NCBI RefSeq assembly: GCF_013408525.1
Contig: NZ_JACBZM010000001.1
Coordinates: 2,046,001-2,110,000, forward strand
Source: Nocardioides aromaticivorans
GTDB lineage: Bacteria > Actinomycetota > Actinomycetes > Propionibacteriales > Nocardioidaceae
Direction of reading: 5' to 3'
Length of the DNA: 64,000 nt
The first letter of the stretch is position 1; every line of letters begins with the position of its first letter. The position numbers were made by a program, and so were the translations under genes. Below, piece after piece: positions 1 to 7,564 of the stretch. Below the pieces are notes generated by a model. It was not told the origin of the DNA and searched no databases. It saw only the letters and a program-made list of their open reading frames with translations.

Positions 1-144
1 AGCGGCTACCTCGTCGGCGTCCTGTACGACGGCAAGCCGGCCGTGGTCGCGTTCCGGGAGCCGGTCGGGTCCAACCAGGCGGCCGAGGTGCTGGCGTGCG
101 GCACCGGCGACGTCCTGCACTCGATGATCCTCGCCGCCAGCTGA
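1..144 (+). CDS. C-terminal fragment of an unidentified protein
   Basis: The window opens inside a reading frame that encodes 47 residues and ends at a TGA at 142-144. The peptide ([16 protein letters not shown]...) has no motif I can assign. Its position just upstream of trxB, where actinobacteria often carry a sigma factor, an anti-sigma factor or a kinase-like gene, is suggestive only. A 16-bp direct repeat (GCTGAACCATCCGCTG) starts inside its last codons at 140-155 and recurs at 164-179. Confidence 0.6.
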   Translation, partial: SGYLVGVLYDGKPAVVAFREPVGSNQAAEVLACGTGDVLHSMILAAS

Positions 145-259
145 ACCATCCGCTGAGCCAGCCGCTGAACCATCCGCTGGGCGCGGTTCGCCCCCGGGAA
201 TGCCGGAGCCTACGATCGGGTTCAGCGAGTGCAGTCCTTCCACCCTGACAGGGAGTCCC

Positions 260-1252
260 ATGACCGAGTCCACCGAGCCCCGCAACGTCATCGTCATCGG
301 CTCCGGTCCCTCCGGCTACACCGCAGCGATCTACGCCGCGCGGGCGCAGCTGAACCCGCTCGTCTTCGAGGGCTCGGTCACCGCCGGCGGTGCCCTGATG
401 AACACCACCGAGGTCGAGAACTTCCCCGGCTTCCGCGACGGCATCCAGGGCCCGGCCCTGATGGACGAGATGCGCGCCCAGGCCGAGCGCTTCGGCGCCG
501 AGCTCGTCGCCGACGACGTGGTCGAGGTCGACCTCACCGGTGACGTGAAGGTCGTCAAGACGGCCACCGACACCTACACCGCGCGGGCCGTGATCCTCTC
601 CACCGGCTCCGGCTACCGCAAGCTCGACCTCCCCAACGAGGAGAAGCTGTCCGGCCGTGGCGTCTCGTACTGCGCCACCTGCGACGGCTTCTTCTTCCGC
701 GAGCAGCACATCGCGGTCGTCGGCGGCGGCGACTCCGCCGTCGAGGAGGCCACCTTCCTGACCCGCTTCGGCTCGAAGGTCTCGCTGATCGTGCGCCGCG
801 ACGAGCTGCGCGCCTCCAAGATCATGCAGGAGCGGGCCTTCGCCGACCCGAAGCTGGAGATCGTCTGGAACTCCGTGGTCGAGTCGATCAACGGCGAGGA
901 CTCCCTCGAGTCGCTGACCCTGAAGGACACCGTCACCGGCGAGACCAGCGAGCTGCCCGCGACCGGCCTGTTCATCGCGATCGGGCACGAGCCGCGCTCC
1001 GAGCTGCTGACCGGCCAGGTCGACCTCGACGACAACGGCTACGTCCTGGTCCAGCCAGGCTCGACCGCGACCAACGTCCCCGGCGTCTTCGCCGCCGGCG
1101 ACCTGGTCGACCACACCTACCGCCAGGCGATCACCGCCGCGGGCACCGGCTGCGCCGCCGCCCTCGACGCGGAGCGCTACATCGCCGCGCTCGACCACGC
1201 CGCCGCGACCGCCGGCAACGCCCTCGCCGGGAATGCCAGCGCGGGCGCGTAG
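260..1252 (+). CDS. trxB: Thioredoxin reductase (NADPH)
   Basis: This cytoplasmic flavoprotein passes electrons from NADPH through FAD to thioredoxin. The 330-residue product shows the FAD dinucleotide fold near residues 12-20 (VIGSGPSGY), the redox-active CATC motif (Cys138 and Cys141) and the NADPH-binding GGGDSA motif. Its length is normal for the family. I chose ATG 260 over the in-frame upstream start at 200 because AGGGAG lies just before it at 250-255 and homologs begin close to the FAD motif. A TACGAT hexamer at 211-216 is a possible -10 element. trxA follows 48 bp downstream in the usual actinobacterial pair. Confidence 0.96.
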   Translation: MTESTEPRNVIVIGSGPSGYTAAIYAARAQLNPLVFEGSVTAGGALMNTTEVENFPGFRDGIQGPALMDEMRAQAERFGAELVADDVVEVDLTGDVKVVKTATDTYTARAVILSTGSGYRKLDLPNEEKLSGRGVSYCATCDGFFFREQHIAVVGGGDSAVEEATFLTRFGSKVSLIVRRDELRASKIMQERAFADPKLEIVWNSVVESINGEDSLESLTLKDTVTGETSELPATGLFIAIGHEPRSELLTGQVDLDDNGYVLVQPGSTATNVPGVFAAGDLVDHTYRQAITAAGTGCAAALDAERYIAALDHAAATAGNALAGNASAGA

Positions 1253-1300
1253 GTTCCACCAACAGACTTCACGTTCACCGATACCGAAGGGGTGCCCCCA

Positions 1301-1633
1301 GTGGCCGACAACATCTCCGCCGTGACCGACGCCGAGTTCGACGCGCAGGTCCTCAAGTCCGACAAGCCCGTCCTCGTGGACTTCTGGGCCGAGTGGTGCG
1401 GTCCGTGCCGCCAGGTCGCCCCGATCCTCGACGAGATCGCCGGCGCCCACGGCGACAAGATCACGTTCTACAAGCTGAACGTCGACGAGAACCCGGTCAC
1501 CCCGGCGTCGTACCGGGTCACCGGCATCCCGACGATCAACGTCTACCAGGGCGGCGAGGTCGTGAAGACCATCGTCGGCGCCCGCCCGAAGGCCGCGATC
1601 CTCAAGGAGCTCTCCGAGTTCATCGACGCCTGA
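1301..1633 (+). CDS. trxA: Thioredoxin
   Basis: This small dithiol-disulfide oxidoreductase is reduced by the TrxB encoded just upstream. The 110-residue product carries the classical active site WCGPC (Cys33, Cys36) in the context DFWAEWCGPC, and the cis-proline region TGIPT. I chose GTG 1301 over GTG 1292 because GAAGGGG at 1286-1292 is then correctly spaced and the product begins at the usual N-terminus. A strong hairpin directly after the gene probably ends the trxB-trxA transcript. Confidence 0.96.
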   Translation: MADNISAVTDAEFDAQVLKSDKPVLVDFWAEWCGPCRQVAPILDEIAGAHGDKITFYKLNVDENPVTPASYRVTGIPTINVYQGGEVVKTIVGARPKAAILKELSEFIDA

Positions 1634-1644
1634 CGTCGCAGCGG

Positions 1645-1673
1645 AGCCCCCGGTCCCCCTAGGACCGGGGGCT
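1645..1673. terminator. Hairpin terminator between trxA and the convergent GNAT gene
   Basis: A perfect 12-bp stem (AGCCCCCGGTCC at 1645-1656 pairing with 1662-1673) encloses a 5-nt loop. There is no long T-tract, as is common in high-G+C organisms. The stop codon of the convergent acetyltransferase gene (TAG on the minus strand, 1661-1659) lies in the loop, so the element can serve both genes. Confidence 0.75.
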
Positions 1674-2318
1674 TCGTGCTTCCCGGGGCACCGGTGCGGG
1701 AGCGTGCTTCGGGCGTCGTACGACGCCGATGAGCCGCTCCCACGCGGCCTCCATCTCGCCCCGCCAGGTCACCAGCGAGCGCATCTCCATCCGCATCCGC
1801 GGCGTGCGAGGGTGCGCCCGGTGCGTCTTGAAGCCGACCCGGGCCAGGAAGTCCGCCGGTACGACGCACTCCGCGTGGCTGCCCGGCGACATGCGACCGG
1901 TCCGGGCGAACGCCTCGACCGCCCGGATGTCCCCGCGTCCGACGAGATCGCGCGCCATCCCCTGCACGAGCAGGCGGCCCAGCCCGCCGCCGGCGTGGTC
2001 GGGGCGGATCCACGCGGTGGTGAGCAGCACCGCGTCGGGGGAGACCGGGGCGGTGGGGAAGGCGGCGGCACCCGGCACGAACGCGGCCGGGGCGTAGACG
2101 AGGTAGCCGACCGGCTCGCCGTCGACGACCGCGACCCGCCCGCACGAGCCCCACTCGCGCAGCACCTCGGAGACCCAGGCCTCCTTCTCGCGGGCCCGCT
2201 CGGCGGGCGAGAGCCCGTCACGGTGCACCGGGTCGCGCTCCCAGAACAGGCAGGTCCGGCACGGCGCGTCGAGGGCGTCGAGCAGGTCGAGGGTCAGCGG
2301 CACGGTGGTGCGGGCCAC
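1659..2318 (-). CDS. GNAT-family N-acetyltransferase
   Basis: This is a predicted cytoplasmic acetyl-CoA-dependent acyltransferase of unknown substrate. The 219-residue product has an N-terminal segment with a CxxC pair (APCRTCLFWE, about residue 20) followed by a GNAT core. The core includes the strand GRVAVVDGEPVGYLVYAP and the acetyl-CoA loop region RPDHAGGGLGRLLVQGM. The reading frame continues far upstream, but that part is antisense to alaA and is a shadow. GTG 2318 is preceded by TACTGT with 7 nt between, the pattern of a leaderless transcript. Homologs with this CxxC-GNAT layout sit near trxA in other actinobacteria (remembered context). The last residues are encoded by the trxA terminator stem. 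Confidence 0.8.
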   Translation of the reverse strand: MARTTVPLTLDLLDALDAPCRTCLFWERDPVHRDGLSPAERAREKEAWVSEVLREWGSCGRVAVVDGEPVGYLVYAPAAFVPGAAAFPTAPVSPDAVLLTTAWIRPDHAGGGLGRLLVQGMARDLVGRGDIRAVEAFARTGRMSPGSHAECVVPADFLARVGFKTHRAHPRTPRMRMEMRSLVTWRGEMEAAWERLIGVVRRPKHAPAPVPREARSPRS

Positions 2319-2325
2319 GTCTCCA

Positions 2326-2331
2326 ACAGTA
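2326..2331 (-). promoter_or_regulatory. -10 element of a probable leaderless promoter for the GNAT gene
   Basis: The minus strand reads TACTGT, a TANNNT hexamer that fits actinobacterial housekeeping -10 elements. Seven nucleotides separate it from GTG 2318, so transcription would begin at or next to the start codon. No clear -35 is visible. Confidence 0.45.
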
Positions 2332-2368
2332 GGCGTCGCCGCCCTGAAATGGGGTGGCGGGGACCTGC

Positions 2369-2374
2369 GAGAAT
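2369..2374 (+). promoter_or_regulatory. Extended -10 element for alaA
   Basis: TGC followed by GAGAAT forms an extended -10 pattern ending 7 nt before GTG 2382. It supports both a leaderless transcript and the GTG start chosen for alaA. Confidence 0.45.
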
Positions 2375-2381
2375 GGGGCTC

Positions 2382-3596
2382 GTGCGCAAGATCAGCCAGA
2401 GCAGGAAGCTCCGCAACGTCCGGTACGACGTCCGGGGACCCATCCTCGTCGAGGCCCAGCGCCTCGAGGCCGAGGGCCACAAGATCCTCAAGCTGAACAT
2501 CGGCAACCCCGCACCGTTCGGCTTCGAGGCGCCCGAGGCGATCGTCGCCGACATGGTGCACAACCTGCCCGACGCGCAGGGCTACAGCGACTCCCGTGGC
2601 ATCTACTCCGCGCGCACCGCGGTCGCGCAGTACTACCAGTCGCGCGGCCTCAAGGACACGGCCGTCGAGGACGTCTTCATCGGCAACGGCGTCTCCGAGA
2701 TGATCTCCATGGTCCTCACCGCCTTCCTCGACGACGGCAACGAGATCCTGGTGCCGGCGCCCGACTACCCGCTGTGGACCGGCGCGGTGTCGCTGTCCGG
2801 CGGCACCCCCGTGCACTACCGGTGCGACGAGGACAACGGCTGGATGCCGGACCTCGAGGACATCGAGTCGAAGATCACCGAGAACACCCACGGCCTGGTG
2901 ATCATCAACCCGAACAACCCCACCGGCGCGGTCTACAGCAAGGAGATGGTCGCCAAGCTGGTCGACATCGCCCGCCGCCACGACCTGGTCGTGTTCGCCG
3001 ACGAGATCTACGAGAAGATCCTCTTCGACGACGCGGTCCACCACCACGCGGCGGCCGCGGCCGGCAACGACGTCCTCTGCCTGACCTTCAGCGGCCTGTC
3101 CAAGGCCTACCGGGTCTGCGGCTACCGCGCCGGCTGGGTCATGGTGTCCGGCCCCAAGGAGCTCGCCGAGGACTTCCTCGAGGGGCTCACCCTGCTCTCC
3201 AACATGCGCATGTGCGCCAACGTGCCGGCACAGCACGCGATCCAGACCGCGCTCGGCGGCTACCAGTCGATCAACGAGCTGATCGTGCCCGGCGGGCGCT
3301 TCTACGAGCAGGCGATGCTGGCCGACCGGCTGCTCAACGAGATCCCCGGCGTGACCTCGGTGCGCCCGCGCGGCGCGCTCTACTGCTTCCCGCGGCTCGA
3401 CCCGGAGGTCTACCCGATCGACGACGACGAGCAGTTCGTGATCGAGCTGCTGCGGGCGAAGAAGATCCTGGTCACCCACGGCACCGGCTTCAACTGGTTC
3501 GCCCCCGACCACTTCCGGCTCGTGACGCTCCCGGACGTCGACGTACTCGAGGAGGCGATCGGGCGGATCGCGGAGTTCCTCGCCACCCGACGCTGA
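2382..3596 (+). CDS. alaA: PLP-dependent alanine aminotransferase (AlaA type)
   Basis: This fold-type I aminotransferase is predicted to convert glutamate and pyruvate to alanine and 2-oxoglutarate. The 404-residue product closely follows E. coli AlaA as I remember it. It has YDVRGPILVEAQRLE at the N-terminus, then LKLNIGNPAPFGFEAP, PDYPLWTGAVSLSGG, NPNNPTGAVYS, and the PLP-lysine segment SGLSKAYRVCGYRAGW. I chose GTG 2382 because it aligns residue for residue with the E. coli N-terminus (start to xVxYDxRGP in 20 residues) and follows an extended -10. The in-frame ATG at 2373 lies on the -10 itself. The E. coli enzyme is about the same length. Confidence 0.93.
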   Translation: MRKISQSRKLRNVRYDVRGPILVEAQRLEAEGHKILKLNIGNPAPFGFEAPEAIVADMVHNLPDAQGYSDSRGIYSARTAVAQYYQSRGLKDTAVEDVFIGNGVSEMISMVLTAFLDDGNEILVPAPDYPLWTGAVSLSGGTPVHYRCDEDNGWMPDLEDIESKITENTHGLVIINPNNPTGAVYSKEMVAKLVDIARRHDLVVFADEIYEKILFDDAVHHHAAAAAGNDVLCLTFSGLSKAYRVCGYRAGWVMVSGPKELAEDFLEGLTLLSNMRMCANVPAQHAIQTALGGYQSINELIVPGGRFYEQAMLADRLLNEIPGVTSVRPRGALYCFPRLDPEVYPIDDDEQFVIELLRAKKILVTHGTGFNWFAPDHFRLVTLPDVDVLEEAIGRIAEFLATRR

Positions 3597-3682
3597 GGGC
3601 AGCCGACATTTTTGTTCGCTCGGAGTAGCTTTTCCGGGCACTTCTGCGCGACAGGCAGTCGCGCTTTCCCGGGTCGGGCTGT

Positions 3683-3688
3683 CAGACT
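3683..3688 (+). promoter_or_regulatory. -10-like hexamer before the acyltransferase gene
   Basis: CAGACT ends 6 nt before GTG 3695. It keeps only the A at position 2 and T at position 6 of the -10 consensus. The same hexamer stands in the same place before the lipoprotein gene at 59799, which is the main reason to list it. Confidence 0.35.
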
Positions 3689-3694
3689 CCACCG

Positions 3695-4477
3695 GTGCTC
3701 GACATCACGTACCCGCCTGTCATCGTCACCGCCAAGATGCTGTTCAAGCTCATGCGCCAGCGGGTGGTGGTCTCCGGGTCGGAGTCGATCCCACGCAAGG
3801 GCGGCGCGCTGCTCGCGATCAACCACACCGGCTACATCGACTTCATCTACGCCGGTGCCGGCGCCGAGCCGCAGAAGCGCCTGGTCCGGTTCATGATCAA
3901 GAAGGAGATGATGGACAAGCCCGGTGTGGGCCACCTCCTGCGCTCCTTCCACCACATCCGCGTCGACCGCGGCTCGGGGCTGCAGTCGATGAAGGACGCG
4001 CTGGCCTATCTCAAGGCCGGCGAGGTGGTCGGGATCTACCCCGAGGCCACCATCTCCCGCTCCTTCGAGATCAAGGAGCTCAAGTCCGGCGCCGCGCGGA
4101 TCGCCGCCGACGCCGGCGTCCCGCTCATCCCGGTCATCGTCTGGGGTGCCCACCGGCTGATGACCAAGGACCACGAGAAGGACTTCTCGCGCTCGCCCAA
4201 GACCATCGTCGTCAAGGTGGGGGAGCCGCTGCACCCGACCGGCGAGGACATCGCCGCCGAGACCGCCGAGCTGCGTGCGGCGATGCAGCGGATGCTCGAC
4301 GAGGTCATCGCCGAGTACCCCGACGCCGAGAAGGAGCCGGGCTCCTGGTGGACGCCCGCCCGCTTCGGCGGCTCGGCGCCGACACCGGAGAAGGCCGACG
4401 AGATGGACAAGGCCGAGCTGCGCGAGCGGGCGGCGAGGCGCGCTGCCCGGGCCGCCGAGAAGAAGGCCGGGAAGTAG
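3695..4477 (+). CDS. PlsC-like 1-acyl-glycerol-3-phosphate acyltransferase
   Basis: This membrane-associated acyltransferase probably acylates lysophosphatidate or a related lysophospholipid. The 260-residue product has the catalytic HX4D box within NHTGYID (about residues 50-56), the arginine block HHIRVDRGSG, and the YPEATIS motif in place of the classical PEGT. Its C-terminal tail (from about residue 205) is charged and low in complexity, ending in AARRAARAAEKKAGK. GTG 3695 is the start; there is no good ribosome site, and a -10-like hexamer sits just before it. It is convergent with the sigma-factor partner gene at 4496. The exact acyl acceptor cannot be told from sequence. Confidence 0.85.
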   Translation: MLDITYPPVIVTAKMLFKLMRQRVVVSGSESIPRKGGALLAINHTGYIDFIYAGAGAEPQKRLVRFMIKKEMMDKPGVGHLLRSFHHIRVDRGSGLQSMKDALAYLKAGEVVGIYPEATISRSFEIKELKSGAARIAADAGVPLIPVIVWGAHRLMTKDHEKDFSRSPKTIVVKVGEPLHPTGEDIAAETAELRAAMQRMLDEVIAEYPDAEKEPGSWWTPARFGGSAPTPEKADEMDKAELRERAARRAARAAEKKAGK

Positions 4478-4495
4478 GACGCCTGAGCGCGCGGC

Positions 4496-5386
4496 TCAGC
4501 CCTCGGTGAACCACCGCGGGCTCTGCGCGATCTCCAGCGCCCTCGCCGCGGAGAGCGGGGGCAGCTCCCGGAGCGGCCCGCCGGTCTTCTCGCCGGGCGT
4601 GTTGTAGGTGTCGACCTGGATCGCCCAGCCGTCGTCGGTGAACAGGGTGACCACCAGCTCCTTGTACGTGTCGGGCATCCCGGCTCCCTGGGACGGCCAG
4701 CCGGCCTCGTACGCGCCGCCGGCGACGGACGTGCACTCGACGGGCGGGAACACCCGGTAGGCCCCGGCACAGGCCTCCTGGGCGGTGGTGGCGACCCGCT
4801 GGCCCGGGTCCTCCTCGCTGGTCGGCCCGGGCTCGGCGACGCCGACCGCGGAGTACCCGTCCCAGCGCTGGATCGTGATCGAGGTGCCCATGCCGTCCAG
4901 CAGGAGGTCGATCCGCCGGCCCTCGCGGGTCGTGTCGGCCAGGTGCCCCGTCACCCCGGTCGAGACGTGCTCCACCTCGGCGCCGGTGACCGTGCCGCTG
5001 CTCGCGAGCAGCTCCTGCACGGCCGCCACCAGCCGGGCGTCGCCGACGATGCCGCGGTCGGTCGGGATCTCGGGTCCACCGGGCACCTCGGTCTCCGAGC
5101 CGGGGTCGTAGCTGGTCGGGCCGTCCGCGGGCGCGCTGGTGGGGGAGCCCGGCTGGGTGGCGAGCGGGTCCTCGCCGCGCACCGTGTCGCCACCGCCCGC
5201 GATCAGGACGACGAGCCCGGCGACGGCGGCCGCGGCCACCCCGGCGGTCGTGGTGACGGCGAGGTGACGGCGGCGACGCCTGCGGGCGCCCCCGTGGATG
5301 CTGTCGGCGATGATCCGGTCCGCGCTCGACGGGTCGAACGGCTCCGTCGCGCGCTGGAGCAGGTCGGTGAGTCCGTGGTCGGTCAT
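4496..5386 (-). CDS. Single-pass membrane protein co-transcribed with an ECF sigma factor
   Basis: The 296-residue product has a short N-terminal cytoplasmic part (MTDHGLTDLLQRATEPFDPSSADRI...), an arginine-rich stop signal and one membrane helix at about residues 43-64. A Pro/Ser/Thr-rich linker and an extracytoplasmic domain of about 190 residues follow. Its ATG overlaps the sigma gene stop by 4 bp, so the two are translationally coupled. By position and topology it may be the anti-sigma factor or a sensor for that sigma. However, I see no HxxxCxxC zinc anti-sigma motif, so this role is inferred from context only. The extracytoplasmic domain is not recognised. Confidence 0.7.
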   Translation of the reverse strand: MTDHGLTDLLQRATEPFDPSSADRIIADSIHGGARRRRRRHLAVTTTAGVAAAAVAGLVVLIAGGGDTVRGEDPLATQPGSPTSAPADGPTSYDPGSETEVPGGPEIPTDRGIVGDARLVAAVQELLASSGTVTGAEVEHVSTGVTGHLADTTREGRRIDLLLDGMGTSITIQRWDGYSAVGVAEPGPTSEEDPGQRVATTAQEACAGAYRVFPPVECTSVAGGAYEAGWPSQGAGMPDTYKELVVTLFTDDGWAIQVDTYNTPGEKTGGPLRELPPLSAARALEIAQSPRWFTEG

Positions 5387-5901
5387 GGCGTGGTCCCTTC
5401 GGTGACGAGGTCGGGGAAGGGCAGGTCGAGCACCGCTCGCAGCTTTCGCAGGGCCCGCATCAGGCGCGCCCGTACGGCGACGTCGGTCATCCCCAAGCGC
5501 AGCGCGACCTCGGCGGTCGGCACGTCGTCGACGTGCCGCAGCACGACGATCACCCGGTCCAGCGGCTCGAGTCCGGCGAGGGCGTCGAGCAGCGTGAGCC
5601 GGAGGGCGTCGTCCGGAGCCGGGACCGGGTGCTCCGGCAGCCGGTCCATCGGACGCTCGTGGGTGCTGCGTCGCCGCTGCTGGCTGATCCAGGTGCGGGT
5701 CAACGTGGTCTGGGCATACGCAGCTGGGTTGTCGATCGTCGTACTCCACCGGGCGTAGACGCGGGCCAGGGTCTCCTGGACCAGGTCCTCGGCACGGTGG
5801 CGGTCGGCGCACAGCAGGGACGCGGTGCGGTAGAGGTCGGGCATGGCGGTGCGTGCGAAGTCGCTGAACTCCGCCGCCCGCTCTCGTCCGCGCCGTCCCA
5901 T
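5383..5901 (-). CDS. SigE-family ECF RNA polymerase sigma factor
   Basis: This group 4 sigma factor of 172 residues has two regions. Region 2 is FARTAMPDLYRTASLLCADRHRAEDLVQETLARVY (about residues 14-50). Region 4 has a helix-turn-helix (LDRVIVVLRHVDDVPTAEVALRLGMTDVAVRARLMRALRKL, about residues 110-150). ATG 5901 is favoured over an upstream in-frame ATG because AGGAGG lies 7 nt before it. It directs transcription of an unknown regulon. The adjacent membrane-protein gene overlaps its stop, and a secreted calcium-binding protein gene is transcribed divergently 160 bp away, a possible target. Confidence 0.9.
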   Translation of the reverse strand: MGRRGRERAAEFSDFARTAMPDLYRTASLLCADRHRAEDLVQETLARVYARWSTTIDNPAAYAQTTLTRTWISQQRRRSTHERPMDRLPEHPVPAPDDALRLTLLDALAGLEPLDRVIVVLRHVDDVPTAEVALRLGMTDVAVRARLMRALRKLRAVLDLPFPDLVTEGTTP

Positions 5902-6048
5902 GGTGCTTCCTCCTGTCCTCATCCTCCTCGACGCACGGGGGACTGTCGCCGTGACAGGTGGCCGCCATGTCGTCCTCTCGACATGTCGCTTTGTCGTCTT
6001 GTCGACAAGTCGATGTCGGCGAGGCCCACCACGTCTCCGTCGCCGACA

Positions 6049-6054
6049 TAGGCT
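6049..6054 (+). promoter_or_regulatory. -10 element of a probable leaderless promoter
   Basis: TAGGCT ends 6 nt before ATG 6061 of the calcium-binding-repeat gene. The spacer upstream (5960-6045) is rich in short palindromes such as CGACATGTCG (5979-5988) and CTTGTCGACAAG (5998-6009), which could be operators or sigma-factor sites. Confidence 0.4.
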
Positions 6055-6060
6055 CAGGGC

Positions 6061-7428
6061 ATGCGCACGCAGCTCGGGGCGGTCGCCGCCCTCACCCTCG
6101 CCGGACTCGTGCTCGTGCCCGCTCCGTCGGACGCCGCCTCCACGTGCGCGGGGAAGCGGGTGACCATCCATGGCACTGCCGGAGGCGACGTCATCCGGGG
6201 AACCTCCCGGGCCGACGTCATCGACGGTGGTGGCGGCAACGACGTGATCAACGGGCTCGGTGGCAACGACACCATCTGCGGCGGCGAGGGGGCTGACGAC
6301 CTCCGCGGCAATGCGGGCAACGACCGGTTGTACGGCGGCATCGACGAGGTCTACGTGGACGGGTCCGACCAGACCTGGCACGTCGGCGACAAGCTGCGCG
6401 GCGGGGCCGGCGACGACACCCTCGTGCCCGGTGTCGACCCGCGGGACGAGCTGCACAACGCGGACAAGGTGCTCTACGACACCGCGCCGCGGGGCGTCTC
6501 GGTGAACCTCGCGACCGGGACGGCCGCCGGCGACGGCTCGGACCGTCTGGTGTTCAACACGCGCCCAGGACTCGTCGGGAGCGCGTACGCCGACCGGCTG
6601 GTCGGAACGGACGACCGCGACTCCATCGCCGGTGGCCCGGGAGCCGACCGCATCTGGGGCGGTGGCGGCCGCGACCTGCTGTCCCCGGGGTCGGGCAACG
6701 ACCAGGTGTGGGCCGGCGCGGACGACGACTGGGTGGAGGACTCCGGTGGCGACGACCGCCTCGTCGGCGGGACGGGCAACGACACCCTCACGGCAGAGGG
6801 CTACGGCCGGGACACGCTCGAGGGAGGCGACGGCGACGACCGCCTCACCGACACCGAGCCCTGCTGGGTCAGCAGCCAACCCGAGTACGACCGGCTCTAC
6901 GGCCAGGCGGGCAACGACACCCTCGTCGACACCTACCTCCTGGGCAAGGCCTGCGGCGGCACCGGCTTGCTGGACGGCGGGTCGGGAGCCGACCAGACCG
7001 ACGTCACGGCGCTGCCTCCGACAGGCTCCACGCAGAAGGTGGTCGTCTCCCTCACCGGCGCAGGCAGCGGGGTCGTCGAGAACGAGAGCGGCCGCGACCT
7101 GGCGACACTGGCATCGGTCGAGGTGATCGGACCGCGTGGCCTCGGCGCGACGGTGCACGGCTCGCCCGCCGCGGACTCGGTCGTGGCCGGCCTGCCGTTC
7201 TTCGATCCCGCGACCGACGACTTCATGCTGACGCCGCTCACCTTCGTCGCGGGTGCCGGCGACGACAACGTCCTGGTCCACCTCGACGGCACCGTCGTCG
7301 ACGTCGACGGGCAGATCGGCACCGACTGCCTGAAGGGCACACCCGCTGCGTCCTCCACGCTCACGTCGGTCGAGCTGCAGCCCGCCGGTCCGGACACCTG
7401 CCCGGGGTGGCCCTTGCCCGCCTCCTGA
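6061..7428 (+). CDS. Secreted hemolysin-type calcium-binding (RTX-repeat) protein
   Basis: The 455-residue product begins with a Sec signal peptide (cleavage near residue 27, PSDAAS). It then carries many glycine/aspartate nonapeptides of the GGxGxDxxx class, for example GGGGNDVINGLGGNDTICGG near residue 60. More follow near 115-125, 185-245 and 265-300. Such repeats form calcium-bound parallel beta-rolls in secreted proteins. The C-terminal third lacks clear repeats and has no catalytic motif I recognise. No type I secretion genes are nearby, and the signal peptide points to Sec export instead. It is divergent from the ECF sigma gene. The function (adhesin, matrix or enzyme scaffold) is unknown. 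Confidence 0.8.
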   Translation: MRTQLGAVAALTLAGLVLVPAPSDAASTCAGKRVTIHGTAGGDVIRGTSRADVIDGGGGNDVINGLGGNDTICGGEGADDLRGNAGNDRLYGGIDEVYVDGSDQTWHVGDKLRGGAGDDTLVPGVDPRDELHNADKVLYDTAPRGVSVNLATGTAAGDGSDRLVFNTRPGLVGSAYADRLVGTDDRDSIAGGPGADRIWGGGGRDLLSPGSGNDQVWAGADDDWVEDSGGDDRLVGGTGNDTLTAEGYGRDTLEGGDGDDRLTDTEPCWVSSQPEYDRLYGQAGNDTLVDTYLLGKACGGTGLLDGGSGADQTDVTALPPTGSTQKVVVSLTGAGSGVVENESGRDLATLASVEVIGPRGLGATVHGSPAADSVVAGLPFFDPATDDFMLTPLTFVAGAGDDNVLVHLDGTVVDVDGQIGTDCLKGTPAASSTLTSVELQPAGPDTCPGWPLPAS

Positions 7429-7436
7429 CGCACGAC

Positions 7437-7450
7437 GTTTCCCGTGAAAC
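7437..7450. promoter_or_regulatory. Degenerate parS-like site
   Basis: GTTTCCCGTGAAAC differs from the parS core by one base and lies between the stop of the calcium-binding protein gene and the parB terminator. ParB may bind it weakly. It is the fourth such sequence within about 3.1 kb. Confidence 0.5.
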
Positions 7451-7507
7451 ATGCGCAACGCGAGGGAGACATGTTGCCAAAGTGACATGTCTCCATGTCG
7501 ACAAAGC

Positions 7508-7544
7508 CGACGGCCCGGCTACCGTGTGGGGAGCCGGGCCGTCG
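7508..7544 (-). terminator. Terminator hairpin of the rpmH-to-parB operon
   Basis: A perfect 13-bp stem (7508-7520 with 7532-7544, CGACGGCCCGGCT) closes an 11-nt loop. Read on the minus strand it is followed by a short T-run (GGCTTTGTCG). It lies 20 bp beyond the parB stop codon and would end the leftward operon. Confidence 0.65.
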
Positions 7545-7564
7545 TACGTCCGGGGCGGGACCGC

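Noticed and set aside
2319..3692. Upstream extension of the minus-strand acetyltransferase reading frame to 677 residues
   Set aside because: It lies antisense to the well-supported alaA gene and has the Val/Asp/Gly-rich composition of a G+C-rich shadow frame; the GNAT domain begins only after 2318.
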